NCBI GenBank assembly: GCA_022616275.1
Contig: JAKEFB010000062.1
Span: 1 to 42,310 of the forward strand
Reading direction: 5' to 3'
Length of the DNA stretch: 42,310 bases
Source of the DNA: Chloroflexota bacterium
GTDB taxonomy: Bacteria > Chloroflexota > Anaerolineae > Promineifilales > Promineifilaceae
How positions within the stretch are numbered: position 1 is the first letter of the stretch; each line of letters opens with the position of its first letter. The notes below the pieces were generated by a model, which ran no database searches, was not told the DNA's origin, and saw only the letters and a program-made list of their open reading frames with translations. Shown here in pieces: positions 6,456 through 15,673 of the stretch. The translations under genes were made by a program, and so were the position numbers.

Positions 6456-8036
6456 CTATTGAGCTATCGCGTCGGCCAGCGACATCCCCAGGTCGTCCAG
6501 GATAACCCAGGCCGCATTCCTGCCCGGCCCGCCGGAAACAGAAGGCCCCGGATGGGTGGTCGCGCCGGTCTGGTACAGGCCGACAATGGGCATGCGGTGG
6601 CTGGCCCAACCGGGAACCGGCCGCATGGCGCCAGACTGGGCTGGACTCAGAGAGCCACCGTGGCAGGTGCCACGCCAGTTATGGGAATTGCGCCGCTCCA
6701 GGTCCAACGGGCTTTCCACGGCCTTGCCCAAAATCACGTCGTTGGTCAGGTTGGGCACAAACCGGCGCAGGTAGGCCAGATTCCGTTGCGCTACCTCTTC
6801 CTTAATGGCATCCCACCGTTCTGGGCCGCCCTCCGCCAGGTCGTAGGGGAAGAAGGAGAGCACCTTCAGCGTATGGCCGCCGTTAGGAACGCGGCTCTCA
6901 TCTACAACCGAAGAGCAGACCACGAGCAGCACTGGATCGTCCTGGTGGATGCGGCCGCGCCGGATGTCACTCAGCAAGCGCAGCATATTGTCCACAGAGC
7001 CGGCCAGGCCGGCGGCAACAGCGGGGGACCGTTCTTCGCCTATCGAGTAAAGCGGCGGTTCGCTGAGCGCATAATGCCCTACGAACAGCGTGAAGCCCGG
7101 TTCCCACTGTTCCACACTCTGCACAAACGGCTCGCCCCAGGCGGCAGTAGGAGCCATCTCCACCAGGCGCTTGATGTGGATGGTGGAGAGCACCGCCTTT
7201 TCCGCCCGGTAGCTATCGCCGTCGGCCGTGCGGACGCCAACACAGCGGCCGTGCTCCAGGATTAGTTCCGTCACTCGTTTGCCCGCCAGCACCACGCCAT
7301 GACGATCTTCGATAAGCGCCACCAGCGCTTTCGGCAAGGACCCGGAACCACCGACTGGCGTTGCCCACGAGTAGGACTGGCGACCGTTGGCCAGGGCGTA
7401 AGCCAGCCGGCCCGTACCCGGACCATCCACCGGCTGGATCGTCATGAATGCCAGCCATAGCATAAACGTGCGCAGATGCTCATTCCCAAAATAGTGGTTA
7501 ATAATTTCCAGCGCCGACTGGCGATACCGGCGCAGCCACAGCGCGCCGTCTGGCTGGGCCATCAACGCCTCGTCCAGTGAGGGTCCATAGCCGATGGGCG
7601 TATAGCGATACTGGCCAAAGACCTTTTTGACGGCATCGTACTCGGCCATCATGCGCCGGTAGGCCTGAGCGTCTCGTGGCGAGAAACGAGCAAACTCAGC
7701 CACTGTACGCGCAATATCCCGCCACATGGTCACGCTGCGGCCATCTTCAAACGGCATCGTCACCACCGGGTCGGGATGGATGTAGCGCAGGCCATAGCGA
7801 TCCAGGCCCAACTCGTTCTGGCGGATAGTCGGGCTACTCTGAAACAGGGTGTGGGCGCTAGAACACGAGTCATGGTGGAACCCGGGCACCGTCAACTCTT
7901 CGGTAACGGTGTCGCCGCCAATCATCTGGCGGGCTTCTAGCACCAGCACGCGCAAACCGGCCCTGGCCAGGTAGGCTGCGCTAATCAAACTGTTATGCCC
8001 CCCACCGGCAACAACGATATCGAATTTCTCACGCAT
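6456..8036 (-). CDS. FAD-dependent oxidoreductase, PYROXD2/phytoene-desaturase-like (COG1233 type)
   Basis: This 526-residue protein opens with a dinucleotide-binding motif (VVAGGGHNSLISAAYLARAG, then VLVLEAR) and the GGDTVTEELTVPGFHHD signature of the PYROXD2/carotenoid-desaturase-like flavoenzymes. A C-terminal FAD-binding segment (GLYQTGATTHPGPSVSGGPG) closes the fold. These enzymes oxidise C-C or C-N bonds using FAD. The GGGHN variant is the one seen in PYROXD2-type proteins rather than true phytoene desaturases, and no carotenoid gene is nearby. A gap of 51 bases separates it from the amidohydrolase gene upstream. Confidence 0.85.
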   Translation of the reverse strand: MREKFDIVVAGGGHNSLISAAYLARAGLRVLVLEARQMIGGDTVTEELTVPGFHHDSCSSAHTLFQSSPTIRQNELGLDRYGLRYIHPDPVVTMPFEDGRSVTMWRDIARTVAEFARFSPRDAQAYRRMMAEYDAVKKVFGQYRYTPIGYGPSLDEALMAQPDGALWLRRYRQSALEIINHYFGNEHLRTFMLWLAFMTIQPVDGPGTGRLAYALANGRQSYSWATPVGGSGSLPKALVALIEDRHGVVLAGKRVTELILEHGRCVGVRTADGDSYRAEKAVLSTIHIKRLVEMAPTAAWGEPFVQSVEQWEPGFTLFVGHYALSEPPLYSIGEERSPAVAAGLAGSVDNMLRLLSDIRRGRIHQDDPVLLVVCSSVVDESRVPNGGHTLKVLSFFPYDLAEGGPERWDAIKEEVAQRNLAYLRRFVPNLTNDVILGKAVESPLDLERRNSHNWRGTCHGGSLSPAQSGAMRPVPGWASHRMPIVGLYQTGATTHPGPSVSGGPGRNAAWVILDDLGMSLADAIAQ

Positions 8037-8087
8037 AACAGCCTCCTCATATAAACCACCTATTGCATAGATTTCGCAGATTGACGG

Positions 8088-9071
8088 CTAGAATCCCAGC
8101 AGGCGGGCCGCGTTTCCACCCAGAATCCTGGCTTTGTCGGCCTCTGGCAAATCGAGCGCCTCGACAACCTCGACCGGCCGGTCGTAGCCCATGTCGAAGG
8201 GATAATCGGAGCCAAGCATGACCTGGTCCACGCCTACCAGGTCTACCAGATAAGCGAGGGCCTCGGCCGAGTGGATGACGGTGTCAAAGTAGAACTGCTT
8301 CAGGTAGCTGCTGGGTGGCGCGCCGATACGCTGCCGGGCCTCTGGCCGCACCTTGAAGGCCCGGTCCAGGCGGCCAATCTGGTACGGCAAGTGCCCGCCG
8401 CCGTGAAACAGGCAAATCTTCAAGGAGGGATGTGCTTCCAGCAGGCCAGACAATATCATGTGCGCCGCCGTCAGCGCCGTCTCGGCCGGATTGGCATAAG
8501 CGTTCCACAGGTAGTACTCTCGGTTTGTCGGCCCGCCAATGCCGCTCACCGGATGGATTTCGACAAAAGCGCCCACTTGCTCGGCCGCCGTCCAGAACGG
8601 CCGGAACCGGTCATCTCCCAGATAGATACCGTTGACGTTTGTCCCAATTTCCACGCCCAGCAGCCCTAGTTCGTTGACACACCGCTTCAGTTCAGCCACG
8701 GCGGCTTCGCTATCCTGCATGGCTACCGTCCCCAACCCGGCCACGCGTGGCCCATGCTCGCGTACCAGGCGCGCCAGGGCCTCGTTTTGGACGCGGCTCA
8801 GTTGAATGGCGGCTTCCAGGTCGGCGTCGTAGTGGAACAGAGATGACCAGGGCGTCAAGACAACCACGTCAACGCCGGCTTGCTCCTGTTCCACCAGGAT
8901 CTGCTCAATATCCACAAATTCACGCAGCGCCGAGCCAATGCGCTTGCCGCCAAAGGCCACGAACTGGCGCCCGCCTTGCCACGACACGTCCGGCCGCCAG
9001 GCTTCAGCGGGTGCGGCCGCCCGCGTGATTTCCGGCACAATGATGTGGGCGTGTATATCAATGACGGCCAT
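8088..9071 (-). CDS. amidohydrolase-superfamily metal enzyme, ACMSD-like decarboxylase/hydrolase
   Basis: The protein (327 residues) begins with the metal-binding IDIHAH motif. A further histidine is in EIHPVSG, another in the GGGH segment of ICLFHGGGHLPYQIGR, and the active-site aspartate is in MLGSDYPFDMG. That order matches the ACMSD/gamma-resorcylate-decarboxylase group of TIM-barrel amidohydrolases, which decarboxylate or hydrolyse ring-cleavage products and aromatic acids. Nitroreductase and FAD oxidoreductase neighbours fit an aromatic or heterocyclic catabolic route, though the substrate is unknown. Confidence 0.85.
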   Translation of the reverse strand: MAVIDIHAHIIVPEITRAAAPAEAWRPDVSWQGGRQFVAFGGKRIGSALREFVDIEQILVEQEQAGVDVVVLTPWSSLFHYDADLEAAIQLSRVQNEALARLVREHGPRVAGLGTVAMQDSEAAVAELKRCVNELGLLGVEIGTNVNGIYLGDDRFRPFWTAAEQVGAFVEIHPVSGIGGPTNREYYLWNAYANPAETALTAAHMILSGLLEAHPSLKICLFHGGGHLPYQIGRLDRAFKVRPEARQRIGAPPSSYLKQFYFDTVIHSAEALAYLVDLVGVDQVMLGSDYPFDMGYDRPVEVVEALDLPEADKARILGGNAARLLGF

Positions 9072-9080
9072 AGGGCTTTC

Positions 9081-9749
9081 TTATAAGCCCAGGAACTGAC
9101 TGAGCAGGGCTACGCTCTCTGCAGGCGGCTGTTCACCCTTTTTCACCTTGAACCATTCATAGAAAGCGACGTCTTCCAGGGGCTTACGTTCCCAATACTT
9201 GGGATTGGCCGTGTCGTAGCCTTCGGGTGAACCATCACCATCGGCATAGCCGATGCCCAGCAAACCGATAAAGTCCCAGTGGTGGGGAACGCCCAGGATG
9301 GCCTTGATGTGGTCCTGAGACATGTGGCTCCAATAGCACGCCCCCAGACCCAGCTCATGTACGGCCAGCCACATATTCATGGCTGCCAGTGATCCGCCAA
9401 TGATGTGGCCGAACTCGCCCCCGGTATGCGGTGGCGCGTGCCGCTGGTTGGCAAAAATGGCGATGCCCACAGGCACGTTACGCAGATCGACAATGTAACC
9501 ACGGGACTGACCTTCGCGGAAATAGGGAGCCCAGATACGTGAAAGATTCTTCGAATCTTCGGCCACTTTTTGCACCCGTTCCTTGGTCTGAGATTCTTTG
9601 ATAACGATAAAGGCCCACGGCTGGAAGTTACCGGCAGACGGCGCCCACCGGCCGGCTTCTAAAATCTGTTCAACCAGCTCGTCGGGAACGGGCTGCGGTA
9701 GCCACTTGCGCACGCTGCGGCGTGAGCGAATTGCCTCTAGAACATCCAT
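9081..9749 (-). CDS. nitroreductase-family FMN oxidoreductase
   Basis: This 222-residue protein has the FMN-binding start RSRRSVRKWLPQPVPDE, the RWAPSAGNFQPW motif, and the LGLGACYWSH and GLLGIGYADG segments of the nitroreductase fold. Family members are homodimeric flavoenzymes reducing nitro groups, quinones or enones with NAD(P)H. A clear AGGAGG lies six bases upstream of ATG 9749. It starts 10 bases after the permease gene's stop and ends 9 bases before the amidohydrolase start, so it is within the operon. Confidence 0.87.
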   Translation of the reverse strand: MDVLEAIRSRRSVRKWLPQPVPDELVEQILEAGRWAPSAGNFQPWAFIVIKESQTKERVQKVAEDSKNLSRIWAPYFREGQSRGYIVDLRNVPVGIAIFANQRHAPPHTGGEFGHIIGGSLAAMNMWLAVHELGLGACYWSHMSQDHIKAILGVPHHWDFIGLLGIGYADGDGSPEGYDTANPKYWERKPLEDVAFYEWFKVKKGEQPPAESVALLSQFLGL

Positions 9750-9759
9750 TTGGCCTCCT

Positions 9760-10680
9760 TTATGATAAGAGAATCAACATCAACGATCCACCAATAATCA
9801 GGATCGAGCCTAACCAGACCTGGGCGGTGACCCGCTCCAGGTCGCGGCCGCTCACCAGCGGTGACAGAAAGTTGACCACAGGAACAGAAACGAGGCTCAG
9901 CGCCAGGGCCACGGCCACGGGAGCCAGATCTAGCGAAATCCAGCGCATCCAGGTGGCCAGCGCCACCAGGACGGCGGCAAACACCTTGTAAGCCAGGGCT
10001 TCCATCTCCAACGGCCCAACCGCGCCCTGGCTACGGCGCACCAGCAAGAGTACGGCATAACTCAAAGCGCTGGCGACAATACCAACCGTGACGCCCAGGA
10101 GTGGGAAGTCAACTTCAGCCAGACCATAGCGGATAAAGGTGGGACTCAGCGACCAGCAAATGGCAGCCGCCAGGCCAAAACCAAGCGAGCGCAGCCCTGT
10201 GGCTCTTCCCTCGAGCCTGGGTGCCCCTACCGTGGCTGCTACGGGCACGCGCTGTATCCTGGCGTCATTGACCAGATAGACACCGCCCACGATGAGAAGA
10301 ATGCCGATTACGCCGTATAAGGTTGGCAATTCCGCCAGGGTAAGGGCGGCAAAAAACGCGCCAAAGATGGGAATGGTACCGATCAAGGAACTGGTGCGCG
10401 CCGCGCCAATGTGTTTCTGGCTGGCGTTGAGGAAGGTCCAGCCTACGAAAAAGTGCAGCAGGCCGGCCAGGGAGAAGTTGAGAACGGCTGTTCCCGTCAA
10501 CCGGCCGACAACGGTTGCATCAAGCGTTAAAACAGTGGCCAAGGACAGCACCACCGCGCTCACCAGCAACTGTAAAAATGTAGCCATGAGCACATCCATA
10601 CCCTGCACGGCGCGCCGGTTGAACGTCTGAAACACGCCAAAACCAACCCCGGAAAAAACAGCCCACAATGCTCCTGTCAT
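9760..10680 (-). CDS. EamA/DMT-superfamily permease
   Basis: This 306-residue protein is almost wholly hydrophobic, with about ten predicted transmembrane helices in two repeated halves (the first starting ALWAVFSGVGFGVFQTF, the second starting about residue 165 with GFGLAAAICWSLSPTFIRYG). This is the usual EamA layout. Such permeases export or import small metabolites across the inner membrane. The start codon overlaps the stop of the ABC ATPase gene (ATGA), so translation is coupled to the liv genes. It may export a pathway product or overflow metabolite. Confidence 0.85.
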   Translation of the reverse strand: MTGALWAVFSGVGFGVFQTFNRRAVQGMDVLMATFLQLLVSAVVLSLATVLTLDATVVGRLTGTAVLNFSLAGLLHFFVGWTFLNASQKHIGAARTSSLIGTIPIFGAFFAALTLAELPTLYGVIGILLIVGGVYLVNDARIQRVPVAATVGAPRLEGRATGLRSLGFGLAAAICWSLSPTFIRYGLAEVDFPLLGVTVGIVASALSYAVLLLVRRSQGAVGPLEMEALAYKVFAAVLVALATWMRWISLDLAPVAVALALSLVSVPVVNFLSPLVSGRDLERVTAQVWLGSILIIGGSLMLILLS

Positions 10681-11450
10681 GCCAATTCCTCAACAACGAT
10701 TTCTCGCCCTTCTTCTGTTGCCTCTAAGGTTGAACCGCCCAGATAAAGCTGCGCCACTCGCGGATCGTTAAGCAGTTGGTGCGCCGGACCTTCCAGTTGG
10801 TCTTTACCTAGCTCCAAGACGTAAGCCCGGTCCGAGATAGCCAGACCACTTTTGGCGTTTTGCTCCACCATCAGTATGGTGATGCCGGCCTCCTCCTGCA
10901 GGCGCTTGATCGCGCCAAACACTATCTTTGCCGTGATGGGCGCCAGCCCCAGCGACGGCTCGTCAAACATGATCAGGCGCGGCTTCATCATCAGCGCCCG
11001 GCCAATCTCCAATACCTTTTGCTGCCCGCCACTCAGATTGCCGGCCTTCTCCTTACGCCGGCCGGCTAACATGTCGAACATATCATAAACCCGCTCCAGG
11101 CGATGCTTGCGATCTGCCCTGTCCTTCAGCAGGTACGCGCCCATGAGCAGGTTTTCGTTCACCGTCATGACGGGAAAGGCACTGTGGCCCTGGGGGACGT
11201 GGGCGATTCCCTGGCGCAAAACCAGATCGGGTTGCAAACCGGCGATATCCTGACCATCAAAGTGAATGAGGCCTTGCGAAGGCTTTAGCAAGCCAGAAAT
11301 CGTTCGCAACACGGTGGATTTGCCGGCCCCATTTGGGCCGATCAGGCAGACCATCTCGCCCGCGTTGACGTACAGGTCAATACCTTGCAGAACGTCGACG
11401 CCTTTCAGGTAACCGGCAACAACGCCTTGTAACTCAAGTAGCATGCTCAA
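10677..11450 (-). CDS. livF: branched-chain amino acid-type ABC transporter ATPase LivF
   Basis: The ATPase is 257 residues, with Walker A GPNGAGKSTVLR, Q-loop region HVPQGHSAFPVMTV, signature LSGGQQ and Walker B RLIMFDEPSLGL. LivF-type proteins carry the short SAFPVMTVNENLLMG-like segment seen here. It is one of two cytoplasmic ATPases of a Liv/HAAT importer. It overlaps livG by four bases upstream and the permease by four bases downstream. The final residues extend beyond the usual LivF end, which is common. Confidence 0.93.
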   Translation of the reverse strand: MSMLLELQGVVAGYLKGVDVLQGIDLYVNAGEMVCLIGPNGAGKSTVLRTISGLLKPSQGLIHFDGQDIAGLQPDLVLRQGIAHVPQGHSAFPVMTVNENLLMGAYLLKDRADRKHRLERVYDMFDMLAGRRKEKAGNLSGGQQKVLEIGRALMMKPRLIMFDEPSLGLAPITAKIVFGAIKRLQEEAGITILMVEQNAKSGLAISDRAYVLELGKDQLEGPAHQLLNDPRVAQLYLGGSTLEATEEGREIVVEELA

Positions 11451-12181
11451 TTGCCCAGGTACGCATCCAGTACCACCGGATCGGATTGAACGATGTGTGC
11501 CGGCCCTTCAGCAATTTTCTGGCCCTGATCCAACACCATAACGTGGTCGCAAAGCTCCATTACCAGGCCCATGTTGTGCTCGACGACCATGAAGGTCATC
11601 CCTTCCTGGTTCAGGTTTCGGATCAAATCCATAAGGAAACGGATCATCGTGGGATTGACCCCGCCGGCCGGCTCGTCAAGCAGGACGATATCCGGTCCGG
11701 ACATGAGGACGGCGGCAAATTCCAGCAGCTTTTGTTGGCCAAACGACAGCTTGCGCGCCCGTTCGTCTTTCAAAAAGTCCAGGCCCACGCGCCTGAGCAG
11801 TTCCATGGCCCGTTCCTCTTCGTCGCGATACATGCCAGGTCCTAGCAAGCTGCGGAAGCCTACCTGCTTCACCGGCACGATCATATTCTCCAGCACGCTT
11901 AAATCCCAGAAGAGACGGGTTATCTGGAAAGTGCGGCACAGGCCCATGTGGCAGAGTTGGCTTGGCCTTACGTGGGATACGCACTTGCCGTTCAGGTACA
12001 CGTCGCCTTTGTCCTGGCGGTAAACGTTGGTGATCAGGTTGAAAAGCGTTGTTTTACCGGAACCGTTAGGGCCTATCAGGCCGGTGATGCTGCCTTTCCG
12101 CACCTCGATCGAGCAATCGTTGACGGCTATGATCCCCCCGAATCGTTTTGTCAGGCTTTCTGTCCTCAGCAGAACAGTCAC
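11447..12181 (-). CDS. livG: branched-chain amino acid-type ABC transporter ATPase LivG
   Basis: The 244-residue ATPase has Walker A GPNGSGKTTLFN, signature LSFGQQKLLEFA (Phe in place of Gly, typical for LivG), Walker B DIVLLDEPAGGVNP and H-loop VVEHNMGLV. The NLITNVYRQDKGDVYLNGK stretch is the LivG hallmark. It pairs with LivF to drive uptake. It overlaps livM and livF by four bases each. Confidence 0.93.
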   Translation of the reverse strand: MTVLLRTESLTKRFGGIIAVNDCSIEVRKGSITGLIGPNGSGKTTLFNLITNVYRQDKGDVYLNGKCVSHVRPSQLCHMGLCRTFQITRLFWDLSVLENMIVPVKQVGFRSLLGPGMYRDEEERAMELLRRVGLDFLKDERARKLSFGQQKLLEFAAVLMSGPDIVLLDEPAGGVNPTMIRFLMDLIRNLNQEGMTFMVVEHNMGLVMELCDHVMVLDQGQKIAEGPAHIVQSDPVVLDAYLGN

Positions 12182-13215
12182 GACACTTTTCCCTTAACGG
12201 CCGAAACCGATTGGTCCACGACGTGCGCCTCCTGCATCTCGGCCATGGTACGCGCACCGGCGTGAGCGGGACGAGGCGCTTTGAACTCCTCCAGCCACTC
12301 CGCCACCGTCAACAGAATGCCGCGCGGCAAAAACAGGATAATCAACATCATCGATAGGCCGAAAATGGCCAGGTGAATCGTGCTGGAGCCAAACCGGAAC
12401 AGGATAAAGTCGGAGGCCGGAATGATGATAAACGCACCCAGCACCGGCCCCCACACCGTCCCCAGCCCACCCAACATGGTGGCCAGGATCATTTCCACGC
12501 CGACGAAGATGTCGAAGGCGAATACCGGGCTGATGTGGGTAGTGTGGTAAGACCAGACACCGCCGCCGACGCCTACGAAGTAAGCGCTAATACCAAAAGC
12601 CAGCACTTTGTAGAGCGTCGTGTTCACGCCGACCATTTCCGCCTTACCCTCATCGTCGCGAATAGCCAGCAAACCCAGGCCAAAGCGAGAACGGCGAATA
12701 TAGGCCGAAACGGCAATGGTGATAATGAGCCAGAGCAGCATGTAGTAGTAAAAAGGCATGCGTGAAAATTCGGGCGACCACGGCGGCAGCGGCTGGCTTA
12801 GGCCAGGCGCACCCTTGGTGAGGCTGCGCAGGTTCAAGGCCAGCACGCGAAAAATGAGGAGCATGGCAATCGTGGCAATGACAAAGGCCGAGCCGCTGGT
12901 TCGGAGCATGATCCAGCCCAGCAACATGGCCACAGCCATGACCACCAGCGCCAGAACTGGGGCGCTGATGAATGGGTTCCAGCCCAACCTCGTCGCGGCC
13001 ACAGCCACCAGGTAAGCGCCAAAGCCGTAAAAGGCGCTGTGGCCTAGCGACTTATAACCGGTATAGCCGCCCATGATGTTCCAACTGCTGGCCATCGTGG
13101 CAAAGAGGAAGACGTTGAATCCCAGGACGTGGTAGTAAGGCTGGCGAAAGAGCCAGGGGAACACCAGTAACAGGATGAGAACGGGCAGTGGCCACCAGTG
13201 AAGATAGCGTCGCAC
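12178..13215 (-). CDS. livM: branched-chain amino acid-type ABC transporter permease LivM
   Basis: This 345-residue inner-membrane permease has about nine to ten hydrophobic helices. The family segments SWNIMGGYTGYKSLGHSAFY near the N-terminus and SRFGLGLLAIRDDEGKAEM (EAA-like loop contacting the ATPase) in the second half are clear. The C-terminus carries a hydrophilic tail of about 40 residues past the last helix. It starts at GTG 13215 with GAGGGAT upstream. It is four bases after livH and overlaps livG. Confidence 0.92.
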   Translation of the reverse strand: MRRYLHWWPLPVLILLLVFPWLFRQPYYHVLGFNVFLFATMASSWNIMGGYTGYKSLGHSAFYGFGAYLVAVAATRLGWNPFISAPVLALVVMAVAMLLGWIMLRTSGSAFVIATIAMLLIFRVLALNLRSLTKGAPGLSQPLPPWSPEFSRMPFYYYMLLWLIITIAVSAYIRRSRFGLGLLAIRDDEGKAEMVGVNTTLYKVLAFGISAYFVGVGGGVWSYHTTHISPVFAFDIFVGVEMILATMLGGLGTVWGPVLGAFIIIPASDFILFRFGSSTIHLAIFGLSMMLIILFLPRGILLTVAEWLEEFKAPRPAHAGARTMAEMQEAHVVDQSVSAVKGKVS

Positions 13216-13219
13216 GATA

Positions 13220-14116
13220 CTATCCCTCTCGGATGACGGTTCCCATCAAACCCTGTGGCCGGAAAATCAGGGTGATGAACAGGATTAAGTAGAACACGAT
13301 GGGCGAGATATAGCTGGTCATGGTCACGGCCGCTACCGACTCGACCACTCCCATGATCAGCGCAGCAATCAAGGCCCCCGGCAGGCTGCCCATACCGCCC
13401 AGGACAATGATCGAGAGCATCTTCGAAATCCACTCCTCGTGACTACCGGCATTAAACGTCCAGATCAGGCTGAACAGCGCGCCGCCGGCGGCGACTGTCG
13501 CCATCCCCAGTCCAAACGTGACTGCCTGGACCCGGGACACGTTGACTCCCATCAACTGCGCCGCATCCTTATTCTGGATGGTCGCGCGAATGGCTCTGCC
13601 CAGGTCGCTTTGCCTCAGAAGTAGATTCAGCACTGCCAGTGCTGCAATCGCGGCCATAAAGCCAACGACCCGCACCACAGGCAATCGCAACACGATATCA
13701 GCCAACTCCCACTGCAGCACTTCGCTCGTGTAAGTAGTCCGAATGGAGCGTCCCGTAGATTGCCATAGCGCGCCCATGACGCCTTCCAGTGTCAGCGCCA
13801 GTGAAAAAGTGAGGAGGACGACCAGGCCTGGCTCATTACGTAAACGCGAGAGCATCGTTCGTTGAACCAGAATACCCATCATAAACAACAAGGGCACGGT
13901 GACGACGACTGAGAGAAACGGGTCAAGGCCATAACTGGTAAACAACCAGTACGAGATGTAGGCGCTGAACACCAAAAAAGCGCCGTGGGCGATGTTGATG
14001 ACGCGCATCACGCCAAAGACCAGGGTCAAACCGGCCGCCATCAGCGCGTATACGCCCCCTGTCAACAGGCCAACAACCAATACCTGAATTAGAACGTTGA
14101 CGGAGGGAAGATGCAT
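13220..14116 (-). CDS. livH: branched-chain amino acid-type ABC transporter permease LivH
   Basis: This inner-membrane permease of 298 residues has the LivH opening VLIQVLVVGLLTGGVYALMA, the GVMRVINIAHGAFLVFSAY motif and the EAA-like loop SDLGRAIRATIQNKDAAQLM. The ATG at 14116 is preferred over a TTG two codons upstream. It forms the transmembrane channel with LivM. The substrate-binding protein gene ends 169-175 bases upstream, separated by repeats, so the permease and ATPase genes may be expressed at a lower level than the binding protein. Confidence 0.92.
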   Translation of the reverse strand: MHLPSVNVLIQVLVVGLLTGGVYALMAAGLTLVFGVMRVINIAHGAFLVFSAYISYWLFTSYGLDPFLSVVVTVPLLFMMGILVQRTMLSRLRNEPGLVVLLTFSLALTLEGVMGALWQSTGRSIRTTYTSEVLQWELADIVLRLPVVRVVGFMAAIAALAVLNLLLRQSDLGRAIRATIQNKDAAQLMGVNVSRVQAVTFGLGMATVAAGGALFSLIWTFNAGSHEEWISKMLSIIVLGGMGSLPGALIAALIMGVVESVAAVTMTSYISPIVFYLILFITLIFRPQGLMGTVIREG

Positions 14117-14133
14117 AGCCAATTCTTCGAAAA

Positions 14134-14193
14134 TGTAGGGCCAGGGTGTGTTGCCATTAAACTCGTCCGGGCAAGATGCACTCTTGCCCTACA
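14134..14193. repeat. palindromic intergenic repeat with TGTAGGGC ends
   Basis: TGTAGGGC (14134-14141) is the exact reverse complement of GCCCTACA (14186-14193). Inside it, GGGCAAGA (14169-14176) and TCTTGCCC (14182-14189) form an 8-bp stem with a TGCAC loop. It lies between the binding-protein and livH genes and may reduce read-through. No T-run follows, so a terminator is not claimed. Confidence 0.65.
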
Positions 14194-14221
14194 CCCTTCA
14201 TTCACGTGGCGCTCTGCCGTG

Positions 14222-14283
14222 CAGTGAACAGTGAGCAGTTAACAGTGAGCAGCCAACTGCTTACTGCCAACTGCTTACTGCCT
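14222..14283. repeat. AGTGAGCAGTAAGCAG-family direct and inverted repeats
   Basis: CAGTGAACAGTGAGCAGTTAA-like units are followed by inverted AACTGCTTACTGCC units in two tandem copies, so the halves can pair. The same family recurs at 20029-20136. The pattern is a dispersed intergenic repeat, here directly downstream of the binding-protein stop. Confidence 0.65.
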
Positions 14284-14291
14284 CGCTCCTA

Positions 14292-15584
14292 CTACCATTC
14301 TGGCTTAGGGGGCGGCAACGGTTCCGCCTCCGCCCGCTCGGGCGGGCCGACGATGACAAACGTATCGGCCTGCCATTGCAATAACATGAAGCTGCCTTGC
14401 GGCGCACCCACCTCATCGAAGCTCAGTGGTCCGACGATCGTGTCGAACGTGGCTGAATGTAACTCCTCGATGAGTTGAGCGTTGTCAATAGATTGTATCT
14501 TCTCTACAGCCTGTTGTAGTACCTGGCCCACCGTAAAGGCATTGGCCGCGTCTTCAGGGATGTCGCCTGGCTCACCACCAAACAAGTCTACGTACCTCTG
14601 CACGAATTCAGCATTCTGGAACTCGTCTGCTTCGGGGAACCAGGAAATAGAGGCAAAGATGCCTTCCGTAGCCGGGCCAAGCGCCTCGCGGAACGGCTCT
14701 GGCAGTGAGGGGCCGGTGGTAAAGTAGGCCACGCGCGGCTGGTAGCCAGCGTCCTGGTAGGCGCGAATCTGGCCAATGGAATCTTCCAACACAGTGCCGC
14801 CGATGATCAGGTCTGGATCAAGATCGGCCACCTGAATGGCTATGGCCGAAAAATCAGTTGTTTCCGGAGCATAGATCTCGTCGAAGACCAGTTCCAGTCC
14901 ACCCTCGGTCAGAAGCTCTTTGGCCAGATCCATGACGCCCAGGGTGAAGGGATCATCCTGGCTGACGACGGCAAAGGTCTGCGGCCGCTGATCTTCGGGC
15001 AGGCTCAGAATGTAGTCGGCAAAGGGCACGGCCTGCCTGGCGCCACGAGCCGGCTGGGCAAAAAAGATATTGTTGAGGCCACGTTCAAAGACCTCGGGCG
15101 AGCCGCCGGCCGGTTCGACAAAGGCATAGCCATAGCGGGCGGCTACTTCGGAAGTGGGGATGACCAGGAAGCTGGAGAAAGGCCCAACCACAAGATCGAC
15201 CATGTCTACGGTGATGAGTCTTTCGTAGTCGGCCACGGCCGTATCCTGATCGCTGGCGTTGTCAAGGACCGATAGCTCAACCTGGCGGCCCAGCAGCCCA
15301 CCGCTTTCATTCACCATTGCTACCCATACTTCGTACCCTTCTTGCGCAGCCGTGCCCGGTTCGCTGAAACGGCCGCTCAACGGCAGGGACACACCGATGG
15401 TGATAGGACCCTCATCCGCTGCCGCTGGTTCTTCGGTTGGCTCTTCCACCGGCTCGGCCGTCGGCACTTCTTCCGCTGCCTCACTGGTGGACGTCGGTTC
15501 GGCCGCACCGCCACCACCACAGGCTACCAGCAATAGGACCAAAACCAACACAATTACTGTTAAAGCAAAACGCATCTGTTTCAT
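14292..15584 (-). CDS. Liv/HAAT-type ABC transporter substrate-binding lipoprotein
   Basis: A lipoprotein signal peptide (hydrophobic VIVLVLVLLLVAC with lipobox LVAC, cleavage before Cys) is followed by an acidic Thr/Glu/Pro-rich linker to about residue 60. Then comes a periplasmic-binding-protein type I fold starting ITIGVSLPLSGRF, with the usual VDLVVGPFSS and AVVSQDDPFTLGVMD segments. ATG 15584 follows GGAGGAG by seven bases and is preferred over the adjacent GTG. The protein is 430 residues, anchored outside the cell. The family binds amino acids, but also amides, urea and aromatic acids, so ligand identity is open. A large Gram-positive-like linker fits a monoderm Chloroflexota envelope. 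Confidence 0.9.
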   Translation of the reverse strand: MKQMRFALTVIVLVLVLLLVACGGGGAAEPTSTSEAAEEVPTAEPVEEPTEEPAAADEGPITIGVSLPLSGRFSEPGTAAQEGYEVWVAMVNESGGLLGRQVELSVLDNASDQDTAVADYERLITVDMVDLVVGPFSSFLVIPTSEVAARYGYAFVEPAGGSPEVFERGLNNIFFAQPARGARQAVPFADYILSLPEDQRPQTFAVVSQDDPFTLGVMDLAKELLTEGGLELVFDEIYAPETTDFSAIAIQVADLDPDLIIGGTVLEDSIGQIRAYQDAGYQPRVAYFTTGPSLPEPFREALGPATEGIFASISWFPEADEFQNAEFVQRYVDLFGGEPGDIPEDAANAFTVGQVLQQAVEKIQSIDNAQLIEELHSATFDTIVGPLSFDEVGAPQGSFMLLQWQADTFVIVGPPERAEAEPLPPPKPEW

Positions 15585-15673
15585 CACGTTCTCCTCCTCA
15601 AACTTGAACCGGTAAGTAAAAACCCATTTTCAGCTCAAACAGGCAAACGACCTTCCATGCCACCTCCTTTTAC

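Noticed and set aside
6459-7265. 268-residue open frame on the + strand
   Set aside because: Antisense shadow of the FAD oxidoreductase gene.
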